Source: Desulfobacterales bacterium (GTDB taxonomy: Bacteria > Desulfobacterota > Desulfobacteria > Desulfobacterales > 4be13). From it: a stretch of 11,127 nt of DNA. Made by a program: the position numbers and the translations under genes. The stretch spans positions 1 through 11,127 of the forward strand of contig JAOZLU010000190.1 of the NCBI GenBank assembly GCA_029934695.1, in the 5' to 3' direction. Numbering within the stretch: the first letter of the stretch is position 1; each line of letters begins with the position of its first letter. The notes below the pieces were generated by a model. That model saw only the letters and a list, made by a program, of their open reading frames with translations. It made no database searches and had not been told where the DNA came from. This document shows, piece by piece, positions 1 through 6,960 of the stretch.

Positions 1-88
1 GATGTTCGATGTTTGATGTTCGATGTTTGATGTTCGATGTTTGATGTTTGATGTTCGATGTTTGATGTTCGATGTTTGATGTTTGATA
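1..88 (+). repeat. GATGTTY heptamer tandem array, left edge
   Basis: Twelve full copies of a 7-bp unit, GATGTTC or GATGTTT, followed by a partial unit; the array runs off the left edge. The seventh base alternates C and T in an irregular order (C,T,C,T,C,T,T,C,T,C,T,T), so part of the array behaves as a 14-mer. There are no spacers. A frame with ATG codons crosses it, but that is a by-product of the ATG in every unit. The array lies downstream of the HEAT-repeat gene and matches, in inverted orientation, the array at the right edge. Confidence 0.97.
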
Positions 89-93
89 ACTGT

Positions 94-145
94 GGAACAA
101 TTTTGCAAATCGCCCTCGCCGAACGGGGTTTGCAACCCCGTCCGG
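94..145. repeat. Half palindrome plus GC-rich hairpin repeat
   Basis: Bases 94-110 are the left arm and centre of the palindrome seen intact at 3213-3234 (GGAACAATTTTGCAAAT), and the match then breaks off. Directly after it, ACGGGGTT (123-130) and AACCCCGT (134-141) form a perfect 8-bp stem around TGC. Outer CCG/CGG triplets (119-121 and 143-145) extend it across one mismatch. Neither strand has a T-run after the stem, so it is not a convincing intrinsic terminator for the HEAT gene, which ends at 234. It looks like an interspersed palindromic repeat. Confidence 0.75.
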
Positions 146-233
146 CAATCATCTTATGCAACCACAAAAATCCGTTAGAATCAGGACCTGCATCAAGGCA
201 GGAGATGCCGGATGATTCGATGATGCAATTTTT

Positions 234-2942
234 TCAGGTTTTGACAGTCACCTTGTTCAACGCCTCTTTGACTGTAAGCCGGACTTCCTTGTTTTTATCT
301 GCCAATGCCCGCACAAGAAAGGGAACAGCTTTTATTGCTCTCGGCCCGATTTTCCCCAAAACTTTGGCAGCCGCGTGGCGGACAAACCACTGGCTGTCCC
401 CCAGCGATTCTCCAAGATGAGGAACTGCTTCGCGGGCACCTTCACTTTCAGGCCATTGGGTATCCATTTTTTTCAGAAACTTGGCGGCTGAGTTCACGAC
501 ATCTTTATTCGGAGCTGCAAGGGCTTCCACGAGGTAGCGAATCGTCGGCGTCCCGATTTCCGTCAAAGCATCGCGGGGCGCACCGCAGTTAAACCCGACA
601 TCAGCGCCTGCCAGTGCTTTCACGAAGAGAGGAATGGTGTTCAGTGTGCTTTCATGCTGATGCCACCGGGAATCAATTCTTCCCAGAGCCAGAGCAGCCT
701 CAGTCCTAAGTATCTGATCGCTGTCTCCCAGTGCTTTTACGAGATGGGGGATGGCTTCTCCCGCGGCAGCACCGATTTCCCCCAGAGCTGACGCAGCTTC
801 ACTGCGGGCGGCTCCGGAACCGTCTGTCATTTCTTTCACAAGGCGGACGACTTCCTTCTGAACATCTGAGGCGGATGCGTCTTCATCCTCTTCCTCCGGA
901 ACATGAGGCGCATTTTTCAGGAGAACTCTGTCCAGTGCGGATTTGATTGCGCTCCGGGCTTTTTTGTTGCTGTCCGCCAGTGCTTTCACAAGATGAGGAA
1001 CAGCTTCTCTTGCACCCGGGCCGATTTTTCCCAGCACCTCGGCAGCCGCACGGCGGACAAACCATTGACTATTCCCCAATGCCTTCGCCAGATGAGGAAC
1101 CGCCTTTATCGCCCCATCGCTCTGAGGCCATCGGAGATCAATTCTCTTTAGTGCCCGAGCCGCGATATTAAAGACCTCTTTGTTGCCGTCCGCCAAAGCC
1201 TCCACGAGAGACTGGATCGCTGCCGGCCCGATTTCCACCAATGCCTCAGCAGGATTTGCCAAGTCGTCAGAATCAGTCTTGTCCTCCCTAAGCGCATTCA
1301 TAAAATATGGAATTGCGTTCAGCGCATCTTCGCTCTCTCTCCAGTGAGGGGCAATTTTTTCCAATGAACGGGAGCCTAGTTTACGGACATCCTCATTACG
1401 GCTTGCCAATACGTTTATAAGATGGGGAACCGCTGCCTGTTCCGCGTCCGGGCCCATTTCCCCCAGAGCTTTGATGGCCAGACTGCGGACATCACTGTCT
1501 GCCAGCAATTTTACAAGATGAGGCGCGACTGCCGGCCCGATTTCCCCCAACGCCCGGACGGCTGAAGTGCGGGCAGCCCCGTCAACTTTTTCCAAATCTT
1601 TCACAAAGTTGGTGGTCTCCTTACATGCATCTTCGGTCTGCTGCCACTGGGGATCAATTTTCTCCAACGCCCGGACAGCTGCATGGCGGACATGTTCATC
1701 TTCATTTCCCAGCACCCTGATAAGATCAGGGATTGCTACCGGTCCGATTTTCCCCAGTGTCTGAGCAGCGACTTTGAAGATGTCGCTGTCTGTCAGAACT
1801 TTTACAAGATCAGGGACTGCCTTTTCGGCTGCCGGCCCGAATTCTCCCAAGACTTCAGCACCTGTGATTCGGATTCCTGTATCATCGTTTCTAAGTAATT
1901 TTAAAAGCTTAGGAACTGACTTCCGGGCAGTTTCACTCTGGGTCCACTGGGGGTCAATTTTTTTCAGGGCCTGAGTGGCTGCGTTTCGGAGGGTTCTGTT
2001 GCTGCTCACCATCACTTTTATAAGATCAGGGATTGCAGCATCCGCGAATGAGCCAAATTGTTCCAACTCATTTATGGCAAGCACACGGTCTCTTGTTGAA
2101 TGTTCAGGGGACGCACAAATTGCAATCAGTTCATCAACGCCCCTGACAGGTCCTTCCAAAATACGCGAATACAGGCGATATGCCAGCGTGGCAGCATAAA
2201 CGCCGACCATGAGGCGGAAAAAGACCGCCATCCCTGACGAATTTATGCCGGATTCCAGTGAATGAAGCTGCCAGCCGAAAATCTGAAACATATCTCCTAT
2301 GTCCAGTGTTCGCAGGATGTTGTCAAGGGGCCATAAAAACCAGTTGCTCAAGTCCCAGCTATGCTTCCGGCCCGCCAGAATAACCATGACAGCGGCCACT
2401 GCCAGTCCTCCGCGGCAGACCCATTTCATCAATAGGGATACGTTCTTGATTTGTGAAAGGAAACTGACCGCCTTAAAAATCAGTTCCAGCATGAAAATTC
2501 CCACCATCATGCACATACTGAAAAGCGCAATCCCTGACAGAATGCCCTGATGGGAAATTTTTCGGGAACCTTCAACTATATCCAATAAATCAAGACTGTT
2601 CAGCGCGTGGATGCCAATAAATTTCATCCAGTCAGATAAAAACGGCTGTGAAGTGTATGAATAATGCACTGTCCCCAGGATATCGTGAATCTGAATATGC
2701 AGCCGGCAAAAGATCGCCAACTGGACCAGATTAAGCAGAATAATGCGGATCGTAATCGTCCTCCCACAGAAGAAGGAGTAAATCAGAAGGCCAACATTAA
2801 TAACACTCAATGATACTGTGGCCCACAACAGTGGCATCTGATTTTCCAGCAATGATGATATCTGGCCTTCCAGCAGGAAAATTGCCCCGGCATAAACAGC
2901 GGATATCACCAGGGTCAGGTTTACATATCTGTTTAAATTCAT
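234..2942 (-). CDS. Membrane-anchored HEAT-repeat (PBS-lyase type) protein, 902 aa
   Basis: The N-terminal third is a membrane domain with hydrophobic segments near residues 8-24, 38-58, 62-79, 133-157, 178-190 and 236-256. Residues of roughly 270-900 are HEAT repeats of the form AVPxLVKALxDxxxxVRxxAAxALGxIGP. A variant repeat with K-I-D-P-Q-W followed by SExA recurs six times, starting near 329, 429, 530, 601, 756 and 826. Residues 530-673 and 756-898 are clear paralogous blocks, separated by an acidic linker around 683-689 (EEEDEDA). HEAT solenoids are protein-binding scaffolds; PBS-lyase-type repeats also occur in phycobilin lyases, but no lyase context exists here. The soluble part is probably cytosolic. 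The ATG at 2942 is preceded by GAGG and GGAAG on the minus strand. The membrane and HEAT assignments are firm; the binding partner and function are unknown. Confidence 0.93.
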   Translation of the reverse strand: MNLNRYVNLTLVISAVYAGAIFLLEGQISSLLENQMPLLWATVSLSVINVGLLIYSFFCGRTITIRIILLNLVQLAIFCRLHIQIHDILGTVHYSYTSQPFLSDWMKFIGIHALNSLDLLDIVEGSRKISHQGILSGIALFSMCMMVGIFMLELIFKAVSFLSQIKNVSLLMKWVCRGGLAVAAVMVILAGRKHSWDLSNWFLWPLDNILRTLDIGDMFQIFGWQLHSLESGINSSGMAVFFRLMVGVYAATLAYRLYSRILEGPVRGVDELIAICASPEHSTRDRVLAINELEQFGSFADAAIPDLIKVMVSSNRTLRNAATQALKKIDPQWTQSETARKSVPKLLKLLRNDDTGIRITGAEVLGEFGPAAEKAVPDLVKVLTDSDIFKVAAQTLGKIGPVAIPDLIRVLGNEDEHVRHAAVRALEKIDPQWQQTEDACKETTNFVKDLEKVDGAARTSAVRALGEIGPAVAPHLVKLLADSDVRSLAIKALGEMGPDAEQAAVPHLINVLASRNEDVRKLGSRSLEKIAPHWRESEDALNAIPYFMNALREDKTDSDDLANPAEALVEIGPAAIQSLVEALADGNKEVFNIAARALKRIDLRWPQSDGAIKAVPHLAKALGNSQWFVRRAAAEVLGKIGPGAREAVPHLVKALADSNKKARSAIKSALDRVLLKNAPHVPEEEDEDASASDVQKEVVRLVKEMTDGSGAARSEAASALGEIGAAAGEAIPHLVKALGDSDQILRTEAALALGRIDSRWHQHESTLNTIPLFVKALAGADVGFNCGAPRDALTEIGTPTIRYLVEALAAPNKDVVNSAAKFLKKMDTQWPESEGAREAVPHLGESLGDSQWFVRHAAAKVLGKIGPRAIKAVPFLVRALADKNKEVRLTVKEALNKVTVKT

Positions 2943-3027
2943 CTTCCATATTCCTCATAACTTATTTAAAATTAAAATATTTCAATGATAAGAGCGAATG
3001 GAGGCATATTTCTGACCATCCGTTGAA

Positions 3028-3057
3028 ATTATAAATTCAGGATAACATGATTGTTAA
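3028..3057 (-). promoter_or_regulatory. Predicted sigma70-type promoter for the HEAT gene
   Basis: On the minus strand, TTAACA (3057-3052, one mismatch to TTGACA) is followed after 18 bp by a perfect TATAAT (3033-3028). Transcription would begin near 3021 and leave a leader of about 80 nt before the ATG at 2942. The surrounding DNA is very AT-rich, so a chance match is possible. Confidence 0.42.
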
Positions 3058-3162
3058 GATTTTGTCATGAAATAAAATAAAAAAAATTATAAACTCATTT
3101 TTCCTATATCGTATTACCCCGGACATCAAAGAATGTAATCAAAATCTGTTCCACAGGCTGTT

Positions 3163-3259
3163 CAGAACAATTTACAAAATTGTTCTGCAGTAAAGCGTAA
3201 ACTCGTCGTTTGGAACAATTTTGCAAAATTGTTCTGTAGCAAAGTGTGAACTGGCCGTT
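3163..3259. repeat. Tandem pair of palindrome-headed 48-bp elements
   Basis: Copy 1 begins with a perfect 11-bp inverted repeat, CAGAACAATTT (3163-3173) and AAATTGTTCTG (3177-3187), around ACA. Copy 2 begins with a perfect 22-bp palindrome (3213-3234), arms GAACAATTTTG and CAAAATTGTTC. Each palindrome is followed by a conserved tail of about 24 bp (to 3210 and 3259), matching CTGYAGYAAAGYGTRAACT then a diverged CGTT end. Differences between copies are mostly transitions. The period is 48 bp. Related palindromes lie at 94-110 and 9695-9717, so this is a member of an interspersed family. Confidence 0.85.
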
Positions 3260-3324
3260 CACTCCCTGCACCTGACTCATCTTATGTTTTGCAAACTGAC
3301 TTATGCCACATTTTTAAAATTTTT

Positions 3325-3342
3325 ATCAAGAAAAAACTTGAT
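3325..3342. promoter_or_regulatory. Inverted repeat ATCAAG-N6-CTTGAT, operator-like
   Basis: Perfect 6-bp arms flank an A6 spacer 69 bp upstream of the metE-like start. A weak -35-like TTGATT (3338-3343) overlaps the right arm, with TATCGT 18 bp further on (3362-3367). It could be an operator over a poor promoter, but the region is AT-rich and the arms are short, so this is weak evidence. Confidence 0.25.
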
Positions 3343-3410
3343 TATTGTATGAAATCTCCTGTATCGTTTTCAGATTCAGACGGTCACAAAAAAGAAAGGA
3401 GCTTTGAATT

Positions 3411-4481
3411 ATGAAGGAAAATTTTCAGGCAGACGGTCGGCCGCTTCTGATCGGAAGCCTTCCCATAGGGGATCATGAGGATGCAGTTGAGCTTGTTCTG
3501 AAGCATACCCCTGAAATCCCTTTATGGGTTCAGTTGCCAGTTTACAGGGAAGAGGGGATGATCTCGCAGTTTTTGCCGGGATTGCCCGGGCTTACCACTG
3601 AAGGCGACAAGGCGTTCATAGATACTGCAAGTGAAACATTTGATGAGGACCTCCTCAGATTTTATGAGGACTATATGGCTGATGTTGAAGGGAAAACAGA
3701 TCCTTACAATTCCAGATTTGCCCTGAAGGCTGATACTGCCAAAGGATTCTTTGTGCTGAACGAGCATGTCAGACTCCTTCCCAGTCCGCCCATTGCCCTC
3801 AAAGGCCAGATCACAGGTCCCATAACTTTTGGCACAGCCGTAAAAAATCAGAACGGAATATCCATTTTTTACGATGAACAGTTGCGGGATGTGGCTGTGA
3901 AACTTCTGGCACAGAAAGCCAGATGGCAGGCAAAACAACTGTGCAGTTTCGGATGCCCCGTGATTATATTTTTTGATGAACCTGCGCTGACCGGGTTCGG
4001 TTCATCTGAATTTATCAGCATATCTTATGAGGAGGTGGCAGCCTGCTTTGAAGAAGTCATTCAGGCTGTACACGAAGAGGGCGCGCTGACAGGAATCCAT
4101 GTATGTGCAAATGCGGACTGGTCCCTGATTCTGGAGTCTTCTGCGGATATTGTCAGTTTTGATGCCTATTCCTATTTTGACAGATTCATTCTTTATTCTG
4201 ATCAGATAAAAAAATTCATCGAATCCGGACGCATCATCGCCTGGGGAATTGTCCCAACCTCAAAACATGAGGATATTGAAAGGGAAACTGCGGATTCACT
4301 CGCGGCCCTGTGGAAAGATAAGGCCGCTGAAATTGAATCGCTGGGTATTGACATGTCCGTCATATTGGCGCATTCTCTTATTACCCCAAGTTGCGGAACA
4401 GGCTCTCTGAGCCTTGAACATGCCACCCGGGTACTTGAACTGACAAAGGATGTCTCGGCCCGGTTGAGAGAGAATTTTTAA
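3411..4481 (+). CDS. Core-MetE-like methyltransferase (UROD/MetE C-terminal fold), 356 aa
   Basis: Resembles the catalytic C-terminal barrel of cobalamin-independent methionine synthase without the N-terminal folate domain; full MetE is about 750 residues. Visible landmarks are KGQITGPITF (131-140), IFFDEPAL (186-193), the HxC zinc motif at H230/C232 in GIHVCANADW, and TPSCGTG with C328. In MetE the zinc site is His-Cys-Glu-Cys; here the position of the Glu appears to be D251 (VSFDAY). Stand-alone core-MetE proteins of anaerobes are known to take methyl groups from methylcobalamin or a corrinoid protein rather than from polyglutamyl methyl-folate. That donor is an inference here, and the acceptor may be homocysteine or another thiol. 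AAGGAG sits 6-11 bp before the ATG. The gene appears monocistronic. UROD-family methyltransferase is the alternative label. Confidence 0.85.
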   Translation: MKENFQADGRPLLIGSLPIGDHEDAVELVLKHTPEIPLWVQLPVYREEGMISQFLPGLPGLTTEGDKAFIDTASETFDEDLLRFYEDYMADVEGKTDPYNSRFALKADTAKGFFVLNEHVRLLPSPPIALKGQITGPITFGTAVKNQNGISIFYDEQLRDVAVKLLAQKARWQAKQLCSFGCPVIIFFDEPALTGFGSSEFISISYEEVAACFEEVIQAVHEEGALTGIHVCANADWSLILESSADIVSFDAYSYFDRFILYSDQIKKFIESGRIIAWGIVPTSKHEDIERETADSLAALWKDKAAEIESLGIDMSVILAHSLITPSCGTGSLSLEHATRVLELTKDVSARLRENF

Positions 4482-4656
4482 ACTGAGCGTTGAAAGTTTC
4501 AGGTTTTAAGTTTTATGAAAAATTGCAAAACTTTCATCATTGTTGTGACACAGGGCCGGACGGGATTGCTGTCTGAGTATCCTGAAATCCCTTAATCCCG
4601 GCCATCCCGGTTCAAATATTTTTTAAAAATTATCCAAATTTTACAAGAGGTTTTTT
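4482..4656. other. Intergenic region with overlapping AT-rich inverted repeats
   Basis: TGAAAGTTT (4491-4499) pairs perfectly with AAACTTTCA (4528-4536), and within it AAGTTTT (4508-4514) pairs with AAAACTT (4527-4533), so the two stems compete. They lack a GC-rich stem and T-run, so a terminator for the preceding gene is uncertain. A GC-rich imperfect inverted repeat follows (about 4554-4566 against 4594-4603, AATCCCGGCC). An AAGAGG ribosome-binding site lies just before the AAA+ gene. No gene is seen. Confidence 0.5.
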
Positions 4657-5502
4657 ATGGTTGACAAAACAAATTTTTCAGGGGCAACCCGCTATATTCT
4701 GGACAGCGAGCTGGCCAGTATTGTGAACATATCCATGGCGCTTGAGATGCCGCTTCTGCTGAAGGGCGAGCCGGGAACCGGCAAAACCATGCTGGGCCAC
4801 GCCATTGCTGAGAGCCTGAGCATGCCCCTTATTGTGCTGAATGTGAAATCCAGCATGAAGCTGATTGAGGCACTTTACCAATATGACACCCTGACCCGGC
4901 TGAATGACAGCCGTTTCGGGGATTCCAAAAGAGATGTCAGCAGTATTGAAGAATATATAAAAATGGGAAAGATCGGCCAGGCGTTCAGGGCCGATGTCAG
5001 AACCGTCCTGCTGATTGACGAGATTGACAAGGCAGACACCGATTTTCAGGATGATATGCTGGATGTTCTGGACCAGATGGCCTTTGACATTATTGAGATC
5101 GATAAGACCGTGGAAACCAACCATCGGCCGGTCATCATTATCACGTCCAATGCCAAAAAAGACCTGTCCGATCCGTTTCTGGGGCGTTGCAATTTTCATC
5201 ATATTGCATTTCCTGATCCCAAGATGATGCGCAAAATATTAAAGGTTCATTTTCCAAAGCTTGATTCAAACCTGATGGAAAATGCCGTGGCAACTTTTTA
5301 CAAACTCAGGGATATTGACGGCATAGAAAAGAAACCCGCCACGAGGGAACTGATCAACTGGATACGCGCCCTGAATGCCGACCCTGACTTTAAGCCGAAA
5401 AAGTTGGCCAAAGGTGATGCCCCGTTCCTGGGTGTCCTGTTCAAAAAGAGCCAGGACTATGAACGGGCTGCGAATGTTTCCAGCCGCCGAAGATTGTTTT
5501 AA
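4657..5502 (+). CDS. MoxR-family AAA+ ATPase (CoxD-like)
   Basis: A single AAA+ module of 281 residues, the usual size for the MoxR family. Walker A is GEPGTGKT (37-44), Walker B is VLLIDEID (117-124), sensor 1 is N165 in IIITSN, a likely arginine finger is R177 in FLGRC, and a sensor-2-like arginine is R230 in KPATRELINW. MoxR ATPases form cytosolic hexamers that remodel or insert metal into client enzymes, working with a VWA-domain partner. Here the partner follows 53 bp downstream, an arrangement like coxD-coxE or norQ-norD. No obvious metalloenzyme client is encoded in the window. AAGAGG lies 8 bp before the ATG. The catalytic motifs look intact; family is confident, client unknown. Confidence 0.93.
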   Translation: MVDKTNFSGATRYILDSELASIVNISMALEMPLLLKGEPGTGKTMLGHAIAESLSMPLIVLNVKSSMKLIEALYQYDTLTRLNDSRFGDSKRDVSSIEEYIKMGKIGQAFRADVRTVLLIDEIDKADTDFQDDMLDVLDQMAFDIIEIDKTVETNHRPVIIITSNAKKDLSDPFLGRCNFHHIAFPDPKMMRKILKVHFPKLDSNLMENAVATFYKLRDIDGIEKKPATRELINWIRALNADPDFKPKKLAKGDAPFLGVLFKKSQDYERAANVSSRRRLF

Positions 5503-5555
5503 ATGTCCTGCATCTTGTAATGGATTATTGACAACTGAATGGTGGTAACTGACCC

Positions 5556-6746
5556 ATGTTTATAGATTTTTTTTACAAATTAAAGGATTTGGGAATACCG
5601 GTCAGCCCGACTTCGTTTCTGACGCTTCATAAAGCGCTGGCCAAGGGGCTGATCAATTCTGTGGATGATTTTTACACGTCTGCCCGCACCATACTGATAA
5701 AAAGCGAGCGGTATTTTGACCTGTTTGATCAGATTTTTGCCCACCATTTCCAGGGGGCTGAACTGCCGGATTACGAGGGGATTGAGTTTGATGATATTGC
5801 AAAGGCGATGCTGGAAGAGTGGCTCAGAGATCCCAAGACGATTGCTGATGCGCTGGGGGCTGATGAATCAGAACTGAGCAAAATGACACCGGATGAACTC
5901 ATCGAATATTTCAAGAAACGCCTCAAAGATCAGACAGAACGCCATGACGGCGGCGGCAAATGGATCGGAACGGGCGGCACTTCGCCGGTGGGCCATTCAG
6001 GGTACCATCCGGGAGGAATGCGTGTGGGAGGTGTTTCCCGGAACAAATCTGCCGTGAAGGTCGCTATGGAACGGAGATACAAGGATTATTCGCTGAACGG
6101 TCCGCTCACCCAGGCGATGGTGGGCGAGGCTTTGAAGCGGCTTCGGAATCTGGTCCCGGCAGGGCCCAAAGATCAGGTGAACATAGATGCCAGCATTTAC
6201 CAGACCTTAAAAAACGCCGGGGAGATTGAAATTGTCTTTGACAGGAGACTGAAAGACCGCCTCAAAATTATTCTCGCCATTGATAATGGCGGATGGTCCA
6301 TGGATCCTTATATTCCTGTGGTTCAGACGCTCTTTGATTACGCCAGGGGCCAGTTCAAAGAACTGAACACCTATTTTTTCCACAACACTGTTTATGATAC
6401 AGTATGGGAAGATCCGCGAAGATACAGCAAGCCTCAGAAAGTGGATGAATTTGTCCGGTTTGATCCGGAAACCCGCCTGATCATGGTGGGAGATGCCAGC
6501 ATGGCCCCTTATGAACTCATGGCCTCCGACGGCTCCATTTATGTTCAGGAGCGAAGCGGCAAACCGAGCATCGAACGTCTGAGGCTTCTGTCCGAGACTT
6601 TTCCCCATTGCGTATGGCTGAATCCTGTGTCTTCAGGGATGTGGAATTATACTCGCAGCATCACCATGATTCGGCAGATATTCCCTATGTTCGAGCTTTC
6701 GATTGACGGGCTGGAAGGGGCGATAAGTCATCTGGTGACGAAATAA
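5556..6746 (+). CDS. CoxE-like VWA-domain protein, partner of the AAA+ ATPase
   Basis: A 396-residue protein. An N-terminal helical region (1-130, beginning MFIDFFYKLKDLGIPVS, a typical start in this family) is followed by a Gly-rich linker (131-160) and a von Willebrand A-type domain from about 235 to the end. The expected MIDAS DxSxS motif appears as DNGGWSM (243-249), with D243 and S248 kept but the spacing changed. Further candidate metal ligands are the H276-N277 region and D313 in VGDASM. VWA partners of MoxR ATPases are thought to link the ATPase to its client. The ribosome-binding site is weak (GGTGG, about 12 bp before the ATG), so translation may be coupled to the ATPase gene. Confident as VWA/CoxE-like; a relaxed metal site is inferred. 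Confidence 0.9.
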   Translation: MFIDFFYKLKDLGIPVSPTSFLTLHKALAKGLINSVDDFYTSARTILIKSERYFDLFDQIFAHHFQGAELPDYEGIEFDDIAKAMLEEWLRDPKTIADALGADESELSKMTPDELIEYFKKRLKDQTERHDGGGKWIGTGGTSPVGHSGYHPGGMRVGGVSRNKSAVKVAMERRYKDYSLNGPLTQAMVGEALKRLRNLVPAGPKDQVNIDASIYQTLKNAGEIEIVFDRRLKDRLKIILAIDNGGWSMDPYIPVVQTLFDYARGQFKELNTYFFHNTVYDTVWEDPRRYSKPQKVDEFVRFDPETRLIMVGDASMAPYELMASDGSIYVQERSGKPSIERLRLLSETFPHCVWLNPVSSGMWNYTRSITMIRQIFPMFELSIDGLEGAISHLVTK

Positions 6747-6753
6747 AGGAAAG

Positions 6754-6960
6754 GTGAGGGGTAGTTGTGAAGAAATAAGAAACGCCGGTCAATATAGTTT
6801 GCTTGTTCAGGAATTCAGGAAGCAAATTTCCGGCAAACAGAACTTGGATATTCACTATGACGACAGGTATGTGAAAAATACACAGACCTTGGAGAAACTG
6901 TTAGAACTGAGGAGAAGTATTAAATGGAACGAATCAGACTTGATTTTACCCATGTTATAG
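6754..6960 (+). CDS. Possible small ORF overlapping the pgi start, 68 aa
   Basis: This frame starts at a GTG only 7 bp after the VWA gene and overlaps pgi by 37 bp in another frame. A GGA lies just 3 bases before the GTG, too close for a good ribosome-binding site. The product is charged and would be helical (LEKLLELRRSIKWNE near the C-terminus), and I recognise no family. Its codons (TTG, TTA, CTT for Leu) resemble pgi more than the preceding genes. It could be a real small protein, a decayed gene remnant, or untranslated leader of pgi. I lean slightly toward leader or remnant. Confidence 0.28.
   Translation: MRGSCEEIRNAGQYSLLVQEFRKQISGKQNLDIHYDDRYVKNTQTLEKLLELRRSIKWNESDLILPML

Larger units (their letters stand above)
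2943..3410. other. Divergent intergenic region between HEAT and metE-like genes
   Basis: This 468-bp non-coding stretch separates divergently transcribed genes. From left to right it holds the HEAT-gene leader and promoter, an AT-rich tract (about 3060-3110), a tandem pair of palindromic elements (3163-3259), and an AT-rich segment with a small inverted repeat ahead of the metE-like gene. I see no convincing open frame, tRNA or recognisable riboswitch. In particular I could not identify a SAM or cobalamin riboswitch upstream of the methyltransferase gene. Confidence 0.8.

Noticed and set aside
1..88. CRISPR array
   Set aside because: Units are 7 bp, contiguous and without spacers, and there are no cas genes.
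119..145. Intrinsic terminator of the HEAT gene
   Set aside because: The stem is GC-rich but is not followed by a T-run on the minus strand and lies about 90 bp past the stop codon.
58..420. Open frame starting in the left heptamer array
   Set aside because: Its start is an ATG of the repeat unit and most of it lies antisense to the 3-prime end of the HEAT gene; the product resembles no family.
3241..3410. SAM or cobalamin riboswitch before the MetE-like gene
   Set aside because: I could not identify the conserved core of either class, and the region is AT-rich with only a short inverted repeat.
3522..3938. Long antisense open frame opposite the MetE-like gene
   Set aside because: The plus strand has clear MetE-core motifs in frame; the antisense product has no recognisable domain. 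The same holds for the frame opposite the AAA+ gene (4678-5202).
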